64,000 nt of DNA from Moniliella sp. 'wahieum' (GCA_003971905.1 RSEE01000106.1:124001-188000); one strand, 5' to 3'; shown: positions 22,185 to 34,734, counted from the stretch's first letter. Notes: generated from the letters alone by a model not told the origin. A program made the numbers and translations.

Positions 22185-22276
22185 GGCGAGATAGCGAAGT
22201 GGTCTAACGCGCTGTGTTAAGGAGCTTCCCTCAACCGCAGTCCTCCGGGGCGTGGGTTCGAATCCCACTCTCGTCA
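22185..22276 (+). tRNA. tRNA-Leu(AAG) with intron
   Basis: Acceptor stem GGCGAGA with TCTCGTC, D arm with GTGGTCTAACGC, anticodon stem CTGTG with CGCAG, loop TT-AAG-G giving anticodon AAG, then an intron of about 12 bases after position 37. A long variable arm typical of class II tRNAs and a T arm GTGGGTTCGAATCCCAC follow. A TTTT stop is at 22279-22282. It sits about 150 bp upstream of the POM152 start. Confidence 0.88.
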
Positions 22277-22425
22277 TATTTTGCCTGTCGAGGGAGAGGA
22301 GTGACGCAGGGGCACGTGATCCGGCGCTTACTTCAGCAACCAAGCGTGTGTGCTTTTTCGCGGGTGGCCCCGGCTGGTCCTCACCACCACCTCCACCAGC
22401 CCCGCCAGCGCTGTTCGGACCGGCC

Positions 22426-25400
22426 ATGATGGGCCGCAAGCCAACCGAGTTCCTGCTTGCCGCCGTCCTCGTCGCCAAGTCCGCCGCCCTCTTCGCCTGG
22501 AACAGCTCCGCCGGCTCCGGCCTCGCCTTGGCCGGCGTGGCGAGCGTGTGCATCGCCTTCAATGTCTGCGCCCTCATCGCCATCCTCCGCCCCCGCTACG
22601 GCCCCAGCATGGCTGGCGCATCGCCCTGCTGAGATTCCTCGACGCATGGATCCTCCTTAAACTCCGCCATCTCCAGACTCCGCGCCCAAGAGCGTCGGCC
22701 TGGCGCGGCGAACAGACACGCCCCGCCGACGTGGTTGATGCCTCCCGCCACCTTCGCGGCCAGCGCACCATCCGCCGCAAGCCGCATGGCACCGCCCAGC
22801 TCCTGGTCGACCCCGAAGCATGCGTCTGCATCGACGCGTCCCGCACCGCCTCCCTTGTCGTCCGCTTCTCCCACACCGCCCCGGCCTGGGTCACCTACGG
22901 CATCAAGCCTCTGACCACCGACCCCCACGCCAAGGTCGTCATCGTCAACGAGACCATCTCGCCTGCCCAGCTCGCTGAGCTCCCCCATCCGGGCCGCCTT
23001 CCCCAGGCCCAAGACGCGGACGAGTACGCCCTCATCCGCGGCCATGCTCCCGCTGCTCGTCCACCCGCCCACGCACGTCGCAACGCCGATGCCGAGCGCG
23101 CCCCATGGCGCCAGCGCGGCCCGGCCCCCAGCTCCTCTGAGGAGTATGAGCCGGAACTGTTGCTGCTGTCTCCCCATTGCGTCGGCCGGGCGAGTACGGC
23201 TGCTCGGGCGGCCGACTCGTTGGGGCGGGAGGCCACGATCAACCCGGGCCAGCCGGCGGAGCTGATTGTAGCCAATGTCCTGTCGCTCATTGGGATCCTC
23301 CGCATTCTTCCCAACCACTTCATGCCTGCAGGGGGGATGATGTGGAACTGCCCCTCCACGTCTCGGGCGTCGGGCCTCTTGAATTGGGCTGGTCGTGGGC
23401 ACCCTTCTCGACGGTGGAGGAGGCGAGTGTAGCTCACAGCCAGCCGGATCCGACCGAACGCAGTGAGCGGGTACTTTCACAGTTGTCGGATCATTTGGCA
23501 AATGAAGAAGCGCTTTCGAACGAGAATGCCACTTCGCTTTCGGTCGAGTGGGCTCGCCAGCAGAACGTGCCTCTATCTCTTCGCTTTGCACCGCCGCCGC
23601 TCTCACACTTGGCGTGGAACCAACGGCGTACCAACGTACCAAGTTCGTCTCGATGCCATTCGCGATGCCTGCGGCAACGTCAACCCGTCCCCATCGCCGG
23701 AAGCAGCACACACTGTCATCTTCCACCCGCGGCCCCAGGTGCTGCTCGCGCCTGCTGCTACCCGCCTCGATTCCGCCGAAGTACCGCTCGTGGCCGGTTC
23801 GCCCCGCACGTTGGCCAACTCGACACCTCGTCCCGTCACAAGGCAGAGGACCATCCTACGCCTGCGATCGCCGTGACTGCACCCGATGCAGATGGGGCTG
23901 GCAGGCAACGCTGCAGTTCGTCCCTTCGACGTCCGGCGGGGAAACCAAGTACCAGGTCGTGGAGGGTGCCAATGCGGAGGCGGTGGTGCGCGTGACGGCA
24001 AATGACCCAGGCACATGGAGTGTGGCGAGTGCTGGGAGTACCTTCTGTTCCCCACGACCGCCTGCTCCGGAAACGTCCGCGGCCCCCACCTCGGCCCCCG
24101 GTCCGGCCGCGGTCCTGTCGTGGCCGTGCCTCCGCCCCAAGTCAACATCATCCTTGCCCCATATCGGACGCGTGTGCCGGACCAGGGGCGTGCGTGCCCA
24201 CGCAAGCTTCCTGTCGGGGACACCTCCCTTCACGCTGACCTACCACGTCCGTGGCGGTGGACAGGACCTCGAACGTACCTGGCGTTCCGACACGCGCGAA
24301 GCGCAACTTACACTCGACGTGCCGCCTCAGGTGTTGGCCCAAAGGGGACGGAAGAGTGCGGGCGGCGAGGTGCAATATGCATTCCGCGCGATGAGGGACA
24401 AGTACTATGACTTTGCCCCACTCGACGGGCCCAAGAGCACCCAGACCGTTCACCCTCCTCTCATGGCGTCTCTGGCCAGCTCCCAGCTGCGCTACGCCTC
24501 CACCTGCCTCAACGATACCCTCACCGCCCACGTGGCGCTATCGGGATCGGGCCCGCTCACGCTCACCTACGCTGTGGCTGGCGCCGAGCAGGGAAGCATC
24601 ACCCACACGGTCGAAGGCCTTCAGCCTGGCGCCGACATTCCGCTCGAGGTAGCCTTGCCGCCGCTGCCCCCCAGCGGATACGGCGATCCGTCGCGTGTAG
24701 AATCATCCTCTACATTCACCCTCTTGAGTGTGAAAGATGTGCGCGGCTGCACCGCCAAGGTGGCGCCCCATCGTGCTGGGATCACGATCCGCCGACGGCT
24801 CGCCGCGCCCCATGCTGGGTTTGTCCCCAGCGCACTGCCGTTGGACACCAAGCCTGGCCTCGCCGGAGCGTCGCGCCTAGCCGAGGGCCTTGATGCATCG
24901 CTTCCACTGCATCTTACGGGGCGCGCGCCGTGGAAGGTGATGTACTCCAAAGACGACGGGCCTTTGACGCTGCACACGGTCCAGGCCGCCCCTCGGGCGT
25001 GGCATCCCTCGATGTGGATTCCCCCGGATGTACACGCTGCACTCGGTCCGCGATGCCGACTGCCCCGGTGTGGTGGAAGACGTGTCGACGTGGCAGGTCG
25101 GCCTGGTCCCTCGTCCTCGCGTCGCATTTGCGCCGGCCGCCGGAGAGCCGCTGGTTGCGCACGACCCTCTCCACCATCGTTCCCACTCGTCTTGGCTCGG
25201 GGGCAAGAAACTCAAGAAACCCGTTGCCTCCGGGCCTGCCGGGCCAGCGACTTTGGTGCGCCGTCCAGTGTGCCTGCGCCAGCCCGACGACGCGCCGTTG
25301 TCGGTCACGCCGGGCGAAGGCTGGCCGGTGCAAATTGTGTATGAGCACACTGCCGCCGGTCCAGCAGCCGCGTGGCGGTCGAAAGAGGACGCCTCCTCCT

Positions 25401-26744
25401 CTTCCGAGCGGCAGACGGTTGATGCGCACACCTTTGCCGCGGCCCAGGGCACCACCCTCCTTCCGCTCACACGTCCGTGCCTGGTGCCCATACCTACACC
25501 CTGACCCAAGTCGGGGATGACTTTTACCCTCCGTCTCCCTTCTCGAGCACCACGGAATTCGTCCGTCTTACCCAAGTCGTCCATCGTCCCCCCTCGGCTC
25601 GGTTCGTCGGGTCGAGGCGGTACAGGCCTGTGTCGGCGCCACGATCCCAGTCCCAGCGCTGGAGATGACCTGACGGTGGTATCAGACTCACGGTCTGGCC
25701 CTCCCAAGTCAAGGTCTCCGATCCAACGACCGACGTGCGCTTGCCCCCCATCGAACTTACCGGCGTACCCCCCTTTTCGCTCACCTTGTCCCTCACCTCG
25801 CCCAACGGGACTCAGCAAGTGCACACGCTGACTGTGCCCGACGGAGGCGCTGAGCTCTCGCAAGGCCCTACCACCTTGACGACCCAAGTGAGTTTGGGAT
25901 CGGCATGGCCGTTGGATGTGGCAGGAAGATGGGTGGTGGCGATTGGCGGGGTGGAAGATGGTGCGTGCTCGACGGGAGCGAGCACAGAGGAGGACCAAAA
26001 AGTGGTGTTGGACGTGCATGACACGCCATCGGCTCGTCCGTTTACCGAACGAGAACTGTGCGTTGGCAATGCACTCACGTTTGGTCTTTCGGGCCAGGCC
26101 AAGTGGGAGGTCACCTACCTCCTTACCCAGCTTCTGCGCTGGGGGCACGGAGGACTATGCCCCCGTGGATGCGATGGCGTTGGCGCAAGCCGAGGCGTCC
26201 AAGGGGGTGAAAGTGGTGGCCGAAACGGATTCGGCTGCGTTCACTCGACTTGCCTCGACCCCCGGGCGGATCCGATTGGTTCGCGTCGCTCATCCTGGTT
26301 CGCCTTGTGCGTGGACGCCTGCGCCCGGACCGAAGCGCAGTACACGGCCTTGGTCCGGACTTGCCCAGCGTGACGGTGGACCATGGTGCGCCCGATGAGC
26401 AAACCTTATTCGAAGGCGCTACGGCTCTGGTCAAGTTTGCTCTTCAAGGCGAAGCACCCTTTTCGTTTACGTATCAACGGACCGAGCCCATCGACTTGGT
26501 CTCCCATCCCAAGGTGCTGGATACCCAAACCGTTAGCCGGGTCGAGACCAACGAATTCTCCCTGTCGACCGCGGATGAAGGTATGTTTTTTTTCTTCTTT
26601 TTGTATTGTGGTCAACACTCACTAACTTCCCTTTTCTGGTTAGGCACTTGGCATGTCATCGAGCTCGCAGACAAGTATTGCGCCGTGACCGCCGCATCGG
26701 AGGCTCGGGGTGCTGCGTTACTGCAAGAGCATGGGCAGCTGTGA
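22426..26744 (+). CDS. POM152: Nuclear pore membrane glycoprotein Pom152
   Basis: Integral membrane nucleoporin whose lumenal Ig-like repeats are thought to form a ring around the pore membrane. The start (ATG 22426) is followed by two hydrophobic segments (EFLLAAVLVAKSAALFAW and GLALAGVASVCIAFNVCALIA). Then comes RKPHGTAQL...CVCIDASRT, the family's signature after the membrane span. The rest is a series of Ig-like repeats, each marked by a G-x-x-P-(F/W)-x-(L/V)-x-Y motif: SGTPPFTLTYHVR, LTGRAPWKVMYSK, LTGVPPFSLTLS, LQGEAPFSFTYQR. A last short exon ends in TWHVIELADKYC and stop 26742-26744. One intron is clear at 26581-26643 (gtatgt...gttag, branch cactaact). Many single-base frame changes break the sequence, so no long single frame exists. 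Total size fits the roughly 1,300-residue family. Confidence 0.85.
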
Positions 26745-27027
26745 GCGTTCTCGAGGGTTCATGCTCAAGAGGGGTGGACCACTTTCCCGTACTTGTATTG
26801 GCCCGTTTGGGGATGGGTCCCGCGAGCGGGTCTCGGGACGCCGGACAGTCGGATCTTTGGTTGTTCGTTCTCTCATTGTTTAGTCATGCGGCTTGTCATC
26901 CCCCTCCCCCCTCCTCCCCCCCCGCCCCCACGTCGCGCCCGATTAATGATTCGCTCCCAAATGGATCATTGATCCATCCATCTCTCTCTGAACCGATCCA
27001 GCAAAAGCATCCTTTTCTCAGGTGCAC

Positions 27028-27256
27028 TTAATTCATCCGAGTTCCTTTGATTTTGTATCTCTGCCACCGACCTAGTCCTTTGGTTGCGCTGGAGGAGGCC
27101 GTGGCGTCCTTTGGTGGTATTGTGGTAGGCAGCCTTTTCCAAATGTCCTGGAGATCGAGGACGCTAGCGTGGCTCTCCTCATTTATCCGTCGGGCCTGTA
27201 ACGGTGTGGCCTCCAGGGCGATGACATCCTCGCCCGACGGGGGCACAAAGGGTTAA
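27028..27256 (-). CDS. Possible terminal exon of an unrecognised gene
   Basis: An open frame of about 72 residues ends at 27028. It reads like real protein (PPSGEDVIALEATPLQARR, then HASVLDLQDIWKRLP, then a basic end). It has no ATG at its upstream edge, so it would have to be a 3' exon. No matching upstream exon could be found in 27.3-27.8 kb. Family unknown. Confidence 0.25.
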
Positions 27257-27859
27257 AGACTCAGATAGCTTACTGTCGCTCTCAACCACAAGGCTACAGG
27301 TGCTGCGAGTACCAAACTTGGCGTTCGCCGTTCCTGTAGGTCAGAATGTACCCGCCGCACAAGAGCAAAAGTTGGGACGGGAGACCATTGCTTCCACCGC
27401 CACTTCACCATCTCTCTCTCCCTTATATCTCACCCAGCCTATTATGTGCCCGGCGGATGTGAGCCATTGCGCCGCGTTGGGAGGTTAGAACGAATAACCA
27501 GTATGCGCAGCGTTCCAGAAAACTGTACAGTGGCTTGTGAGCAGCAAAGGGGACTGCAGTACGCAACCATCTCGTTCCACGTGATGCATCCCAGACTAAC
27601 GTGGTGGACTCAACGTTCAACCAGCCCAACATCGTCACATGGCGCGCCCTGGTGCGCTCCTCCACCAAAGTCAATGAGAGGTAGATCTGAAAGCTAACAC
27701 AAAAGAAAAAAGGGTTCCCTGCGCGGTCACCAAGCCGGTGACAGAGGCGAGAAGACCAAGTTGTCCCTGTTCCCAACGATGAAGGTTACATGCCAATCCT
27801 ACACTATTCAGCGGGCATGCAACATGGATGAATTTTGCGACGCTCCATGACCGGCTCGC
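27257..27859. other. RPL30 downstream spacer
   Basis: 3' flank of RPL30. No gene is supported; the frames present carry no domain. Confidence 0.4.
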
Positions 27860-28283
27860 TTAGTTAGCAACGGAGCTGAGGAGGTCCGAGTCACCCGCGT
27901 CCGTGACGGCGAGAACACTGGAGAAAGACGAGCCACACAGGTCAGCCATCTCCTCCCAGCTTATAAAAAAAAAGTAGTACAGAAACGGGCACATCAACGT
28001 ACCCAACACGGAGAGCTTTCCAGACGCCGTGCCCAAAGCCACGTTCGAGCCTTGGTAGTGGTGCACGAGCGTCTTGGACAGCATGGCGTAGTACTCTCCA
28101 GCTCCGACTTGCGCAGCGGTGGCGTTTGGCCGAGATCAAGACGAGTTTGGCCTTGCCGTTGCGCAGGGTCTTGAGCGTGCTCGAGTAGCCGAGCTGGACC
28201 TTGCCCGACTTCATGACAAGCTGCAGCTTGCCGTTGATGTTCTCCTGCGTCGAGGTCTTCTTCTTGTTGCTCACAGGCGCCAT
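27860..28283 (-). CDS. RPL30: 60S ribosomal protein L30 (eL30)
   Basis: Large-subunit protein of the L7Ae/L30e fold. In yeast it binds kink-turn RNA, including its own transcript. From ATG 28283: [20 protein letters not shown], then [30 protein letters not shown], then after a frame change [37 protein letters not shown], and after an intron [14 protein letters not shown]. This covers the whole family. An intron near the 3' end uses a gtacgt donor (about 28004) and a ctccag acceptor (about 27932). Small indels are needed near 28120 (one base missing), 28100 (two extra bases, gagag for gag) and at the donor G run. It is divergent to RPL37. Confidence 0.92.
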
Positions 28284-29006
28284 GGTGCACTGTCCATTCC
28301 AACCCACGTCAGCACCCTGCCCTCCAACATGTCCCGAAGAGCGCCACGGCCACCTGCCCGCTCAGGAGAGGGGTCCCTCAATGACCCCCCCGTGCCAGCC
28401 AGACAGCCCTTTCCCACATCACGATACGCACAAGTTGTCAGACAGTCGTCGGGGACGCCAACCGCCGTGGCCGGCGCGCCACCACCACCACACCCAACAC
28501 GGCCGGGACACCCCAGCTGGAGAAATAGGGTTGTCACGGATATGAGTCCACACTGACGCCATGCGCTCATGCCGCAGCTCATCGGCGCATGAATTATGAT
28601 GACTGGCGCTGCGCTTGAGGGTGTTTGCACCACAGTAGGGTTGTTCTTGCTCTGGAACTGGGTAACCCTGCTACCGTGCCCCTCCCCGCTGTGTGATGCT
28701 TCGGCTGCCGTTCCCGCGTTTGATCGGGACCCCATCGAGCGTCGCGAGCTCTCCCAGTAACAAGGTAAGCACGAGCTCCACATCCACTTGGGCTGCGCCT
28801 GTCCTGGCCTTTCGTCCCCCCCCCCCCTCCTCCAGCTCAGGGTGCCTTGCCGTGGTGCGAACCGCTGGACTTGCATGGCAGCACGGGGGGCGAGGACATC
28901 TGGGGCGCAGCCAACCCTGCCATGGACCGATCGATCACGTTCTGACCTTTCCTGCTTTGGCCTGTGGCCTGCGCCCTGTGTCCCCCTGTGAGTAGACAAA
29001 AGAGCC
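28284..29006. promoter_or_regulatory. Shared divergent promoter of RPL30 and RPL37
   Basis: About 720 bp separate the two start codons, which point away from each other. A possible 5' UTR intron for RPL37 is suggested by gtaagc near 28765 and AG sites just before the ATG. No known ribosomal-protein promoter motif could be assigned by eye. Confidence 0.5.
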
Positions 29007-29272
29007 ATGACCCGCGGCACGACTTCGTTTGGTTTGCGTCACATTAAGGCGCACACGCTGTGCCGGCGGTGTGGCAAGCGGTCGTTCCACAAGCAGCACA
29101 AGGAGTGCGCTTCGTGTGGCTACCCATCGGCCAGAGCGGGTCGTACCAGTGGGGCCAGAAGGCTATCCGGAGGCGTACGACCGGTACGGGGCGCATGCGC
29201 TACCTCAAGACGGTGCCTCGCAAGGCGAAGAATGGGTTCCGTTCCGGTGCGCCCAAGTCGGCTTCGGCCTAA
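29007..29272 (+). CDS. RPL37: 60S ribosomal protein L37 (eL37)
   Basis: Zinc-binding large-subunit protein. From ATG 29007: [19 protein letters not shown], with the four zinc cysteines as CRRC and CASC around [10 protein letters not shown], then the conserved [22 protein letters not shown] and a basic tail ending GAPKSASA with the stop at 29270-29272. A single missing base near 29140 splits the protein into two frames; with it restored the length is about 88 residues, normal for the family. The coding part shows no intron. Confidence 0.93.
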
Positions 29273-30592
29273 GAGCTTACTTTGGTGGTGTTCCTTTTTT
29301 TCATGCAAGGCTTATGTTCTGGGGTCGAGTAAGGTGGTCTCGTGCGTTTTCCTCGGAACAGTGCGAGGCGAGGCTTGTTCTCTCGAAGAAGTGGGAAGGG
29401 AATGGTTCCCAATTCGAGGCCTAGTCTGGCCATTTGACCCCTTCCCCTACGGCCCGATCTCTATGCTTTCTCCTTCCGCGCCCCCGCCTCGGATCTTAGG
29501 TCCCCCACTTGTGGACATCATACATTGTGCCTTTATGCATCATCAATTATCTCTGCTAAACATTGAATGCTGAACGTTGAATTCTGGACGACGAACATGG
29601 AAGAGACTTGCTGAATGCTGAAGGGGCTTAAGCACCCACGGGGCGTTCGGTGCGAGAGGGATTGGCTTGTGCAGTTTGGTGTGGGGGTGTACCTAGCTGC
29701 GCTGTGCGGTTCGCTGTACGAGCTGAGGTCGGTTCTTCTTAGCCAGCAGTGGGTTACCCCCTTAAGGGGTTACTCTAACCCCTTACCCCTTGGCAACGCT
29801 TTCGCCACCCATCTACGGGCAGGTATGTAGTAGTGAGTGGGTTGCTTCCACTTAACTTTAGGGAGGTCACTAGTCACTAGTCACTAGGACCACTAATCAC
29901 TGGTCCCGGTCACTAGCACTGGTCACTCGACCCTCTGCTCCCTACTAAGAGTCTCTCTATTCCTTCTTATCCCTCAGTCACTGCTTACTACTAGTAGGGG
30001 CCGTTAGCCTAAGGGTCTGAGAGCCTGAGACCAGAAGCCTGAGACCAGAAAGGGCGTGGGTCGCGCCACTCATTTCGATTCGCTCACGAGCAAAGCGGGA
30101 CACAGGACCAGGACACAGGGCAAAGAGCCTCGCATCTGTTACATTGGTCAGGCGGGGGGTAAGGGGCAAGCATGGGAACAGGTAAAGGAGGAACAGGGGA
30201 ACCGGCACCCACTGCAGTAAAGGAGAAAGGGACAAAGATGTAAAGGGTTAGTTAGGGACGGAAGAACGCGAACAAAACCTCCAAGATATCTTGGCTGGCG
30301 TTCCCACTGAGGCCGTACCAACACCCAACCCAGCCCATACCTCCCACCCAACCCAATGTGGGGGGAATGACATCCACCCATACCTCCCACCCAAAACACC
30401 CATCCAACGAGAAGTAAGCACACCCACTCCCACCACTCCCACCACCAGGACTACCACACGACGCGATAGGTGTGCGTATCCGTGACGATCGAGGTAGCCC
30501 AGGCGGTACGTCCGGGGCTTTATGCGCGCGGAGGGGAGCGGAGCAAAGTGCGCCAAGGTTGGGACCACTGAGCGTTCTCCCCCACGTATCGA
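29273..30592. other. RPL37 downstream spacer with heptad repeats
   Basis: No gene is supported. It contains a run of six 7-bp units at 29564-29605 (tgaatgc, tgaacgt, tgaattc and variants), a triple TCACTAG at 29867-29887, and a duplicated gcctgagaccagaa near 30020-30050. Confidence 0.5.
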
Positions 30593-33500
30593 TCAGCAGG
30601 AGGACCAAGTACGCGTGGCCTGGTGCGTGGCCTGATGGGGGGAAGTGGCGAGAAAATTGAGCACCGACAGGGCGGCCTGGTCATTACGCACGGTGTACGA
30701 CCAAAGCCGGTTTGTCCCAAACTTTTCGACAGGTTGCAGGAAGGCCGGGTAAGTGCCAACCAGTTCGCCGAGAGCCAAGGTGATACTGAGCGGGTCTGGA
30801 CCGGGTCTTGGCGCACGAATGGGCCAGGGAGGGAGGCGGTACAGATACACCCTGAGAAGAAGGATAGGTGGGCAAAGAAGGTCGTCAAAGTTGACCAAGG
30901 TGGCTAAGAGTTGGATCAAGTCGAACGATAAGATACCTCGTCCTGGTCCTTATCCTTGTCCTGGTCCTTGTTCTTATCCTTATTCCCCCGGCCATCGTCT
31001 TGATACAAGCCCAGACGGCTGGGGCGTACGCCGCACGGTCCGTGTCCACTTGCAGGGTTAAGAGACGGACCAGCTCATGCACCAAGCGTACTCCAGGCAA
31101 GTCCCAGTCGCGCTGAGCATTGTGCTCAGGATCGGAAAGAGAGAGTAGCCTAGCCACTGCTGCACATAATGTCTCTTCCCCCCGAGGCGAGTTCGACAGG
31201 GCCACAAGGGACTGCACAGCTGTCGACCAGACCAGGACAGAGGGACGGGAAAGATCGTACGTTGCAGCAAGCAGGACGGGCAAGGCAGCCTGGTGAATCC
31301 GACCCCATTGAGCTAGGCCGCGCAAACCCTGGGTCGCAGTCGGGATGTCGTGGGAAGTAGCGAGGGCCATCACCACCCCGCCGTAGCGCTCCCAGTGTTG
31401 GGCCGGGACATTGATCGGTGCTGTCTTGGCCAACTGGAGGCGTACCGTTCGACGGTCCTCCAGCCGTTCTAAGGCGGTTTGATCCAGCTCCGTACCAGCC
31501 TCGCGTTCCAGTTCCTCCTTCAAGGGGACAAGCACTTGGTCCACGATGGTCCAGCCCGCCTCGATCCCAAGCAACTTGGTCCTAGCGACCACCACAATCA
31601 TGCTATAAACGTCGCGGGGCAGGTCGGGCTTGGCCACCTGGTCCAGCAGCAACGCAGCCGCGTCGGCAAGGGGCAAGCAGCGGCCCACGATGCTGACGGC
31701 CTTCTTGCGACTGGCCACCTTGCTTGGTTCCTCCCAAAGCGAGCGTGCGAGTGGGGTGATTTGGGACATGGGAATCCATTTGGCTGCGCGTTCCAGGGCA
31801 GGCATGGCAACCCGAGCATGCTGGTCCGACGCATGCGACAAGAGAAGAGGCACGCACGCCGCCGAGTCCAGCACCGACAGAGCCTGTTCGAACGCACGCA
31901 CGCCTTCCTTCCCCTTTACACCTTGCTCTACCAACGACCGGATCAGGGCCATCCCGCCAGGGACGTGGGCGATGCGACGCAACAGCTCGCTTCGCGTATA
32001 CCTCGGCTTGAGAACACCCAGTACCCGTTTCGCTCGTGCCAGAAAGAGGTCAATGGTGGCTGGCGCAACCCCATGGAGAGCACGGGGCTCGCAGGGCAAG
32101 ATCCATTCTTCTTGTTTCTCCTTTGGAAGGAAGCGACCACAAGGCGGGGAGCGAAGGACCGTAGCCAAGATCTCGGGCTGGATTCGGGCGACCATGTTGG
32201 CAACCGAGTCGATGGCAACAATCGAAAGGTCTTGCTTCAAGAGCTCAGCGAGACGATCCGCTCGTGTTTGCTTTGGTTTGAGGTAGATCTCAATCAGGTC
32301 CTTGCCATCGGTTTTATCCGCCTTGGGAATGGCTTGAGCCAGCAACTTTGGTAGCATTGTCATGGCCTTTGCGTGCCGACCCAAGGATTCCACCACCTCC
32401 AGAAACAGGGTGCAGCCTTCATCGTCCTTGACCAACGTCTGTAGGTACGGTTCCAAAGCCTCTCCCACCACCTCTTCCGAGCCTGAAAGTATCCGGTCGG
32501 TAAAATTCATGTAGGAACTGTGATGGGGGAAGAGCAGGGCGAGCATGTCCCTTGCCCACGTGACGATATGCTTATCTTTGGGCCCGAGGGAACTGAGGAT
32601 GCTCATGACCACTTCGAGCAGGTAGCGGACGGAGGAGGCAGTATTGTCAGGGGCTTGGACAGCGTCCATGGCCATCTGCTTGAGGCACGGAAGGACATCC
32701 TTCGACCATAATGAAGGAAGGAAAGGTAAGTCAGCCAGGGGAGCAAGCGCTTCGGTGCGCACCGAGGCTTGCTCATTCTTGATTCGTGAAGCGAGAGAAG
32801 CAATGGTGGTGGTCCAGCGGGCAGGGTCACCGGACGCTCTGGCCTGTTTAACAAAGTGGGCGTACCCAGCAGCACGGACTGTGGAATCGGCGTTGCGCAT
32901 GGCCAAGTGAATGGCTCGCTGGGCCTCGACCGGGTTGGCGGTCACGGCTGCGTCCAAGGATTGGACTCCAAGCTCGCCAGGGTCTTCGTCAGACGGTGAG
33001 GGAAAGACTTGTGAAACATCGTCTCGGACACGGCGGGGGAAGAGGTGTTCCAGGGCAGAGAACGAGCACCCTCGGCCAGCGAGATGCTTGGCGAACACGA
33101 GAAGTTCGGGGTATCCACTACAGTACGGAGCATCCGCTTGAACGCGCGAGTGGAGAAATTACCCTTGCGCAACTGGCCCTGTATGATGTACTGGGCCATG
33201 CGTGCGGGCTCGGTGCGGACCAGGGCCGCCAAGCAGGGCCACAGTTCCCGGGGAAGACGTCGGGGGTCAAGTCGACCAGGTCGAGAACTTTGGTGGCCAG
33301 CCCGGTAGACGTGTACTGAGCAGCGCCTCGATGCCGGGACCAAACAGGCCCCACCAGGCCGGCGGGAGCATCAGGCCCTGGTTGATGAGATGTGTGCGGC
33401 TGTGGACTAGCACGTCCAAGAGTACGGCGGGGTGCAAGGTGGCGAAACGGCGCCAATGGGAATCGGAGTGAACGACATCAAGCATGTCGGGGAGGAAGCG

Positions 33501-33961
33501 GGCGACAGTAGGGGCAGTGCAGTGGGGGAGCACAAGGATGGCGGCGGCATCGCCCCAGGTGGCGCGGACAGTGGGGAAGAGGCGCTCGGCAAGGGCGGGG
33601 CGGTGGGTGAGGCCGGTGCGCCAGAGGGCCCTGCGGGTGTACAAGGAAAGGTCGCCGTCGAGGGCGCTGGCGATGTGGTCGTCGGACACGAGCTGGGGTG
33701 TGGCAGCGAGGAGAGCAAGGCGCTGGATGTGGGGGTCGGGGTGGGCGAGATGGGAGTGGATCCAGCGGTGCTGTGGACGGCACACGCGGCGATGGCGGCG
33801 AGGTACTGCTGGTCTGCGTCGCCGCGCTGGAGGTGGTCAAGCAAGGACTGCTGGGGGCCAGGTGGGAGGCGGCGGACGGCGCGGACGACGTGGGTGATGC
33901 GCGTGTGGGGCGCGAGGTTGGCGAGGGGGGCGAGGAGGTCGGCGGCGGCGTCGGTGGACAT
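30593..33961 (-). CDS. Large unrecognised protein with helical-repeat character
   Basis: A 737-codon frame (30885-33098) and two preceding minus-strand frames back to ATG 33961 (MSTDAAADLLAPLANLAPH) read as one protein of about 1,000-1,100 residues. Nearly all of it is alternating amphipathic helix of about 35-45 residues per turn (for example SSVRYLLEVVMSILSSL, CTLFLEVVESLGRHAKAM, AALPVLLAATYDLSRPS), as in HEAT or ARM arrays. I see no catalytic motif and do not recognise the family. Frame changes are needed near 33740, 33300 and 33100. At the 3' end a simple repeat (30945-30985) reads as IRTRTR or as KDQDKD depending on frame. A following frame to 30593 looks like continuing protein (LSITLALGELVGTYPAFL), so the true C-terminus is uncertain. 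Confidence 0.55.
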
Positions 33962-34734
33962 GGTGTTAGGGGATGGGGTGGTGGTGGGGGCGAGGCAGGC
34001 AGAGCGGCTGGTTATGACCGATGGCGGGCAGAGCGTCGGGATCGGGTGGGGTGGGCGAAAACAAGCGCACAGAAGCCGACTGCGGGGCAGGACGCAGCAC
34101 GGGGCGAGTGGAGCGCCGGGGCCATCGGGAGAGCATGGTTTCATGACTGGGCAGATGACTGGGATGACTCGATGATCGATGACTAGCGTAACTCCTGCGG
34201 CCGCCCGACCACATCCATAATGCCTGACCGCCTGGGCCCATGACGTGGCTGACTGCGACTTCCATCATCACCACTGGCTCCCCCCCGCTCCGAACGGCCC
34301 ACGTGGCGAGCGCAGCGGCCGGGGCAGGCGGGAGCGGCGGCGCGAGCACAGGAACGGCGCCGCCCAAACACTGCCCAAGTAGAGCACCAGAGCACCCACT
34401 GGATCACCCGTGCGTTGTTTGTACGCCCCGCGTTTCTCCCGGGACCCCCGTGTGCACCGCCCTGAGGGGCCTGAGGCCTGACGGAAGAGAAGACGCCCTC
34501 GGCTGTGGATCCTAGTACTTCTCAATCTATTTCATCCCCCACATCCCTCCCTGGCATCGGCACCATTCATACCAGCGCCAAGAACGAGCATAGCCGGCCT
34601 ACTATTAGCAGCCCAATTGATCCATATCCTTTTTCATCCCTTGGACCATCACATCGACCATCGACCACACAAAGCAGCACAGGAGCTGCAGTTTCTGACA
34701 AGCAACATGGCATCAGAGCGTCGACGTTATAACT
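33962..34734. other. Spacer, no supportable gene
   Basis: Upstream region of the large helical-repeat gene and 3' flank of the NmrA-like gene. Contains a palindromic ctgaggggcctgaggcctga patch near 34463. Confidence 0.4.

Noticed and set aside
22596-23726. 376-codon minus-strand frame
   Set aside because: Also antisense to POM152 and without recognisable motifs.
24877-26148. 423-codon minus-strand frame
   Set aside because: Antisense shadow of POM152, whose Ig-repeat motifs are clear on the plus strand. GC-rich codon use leaves the opposite strand open.
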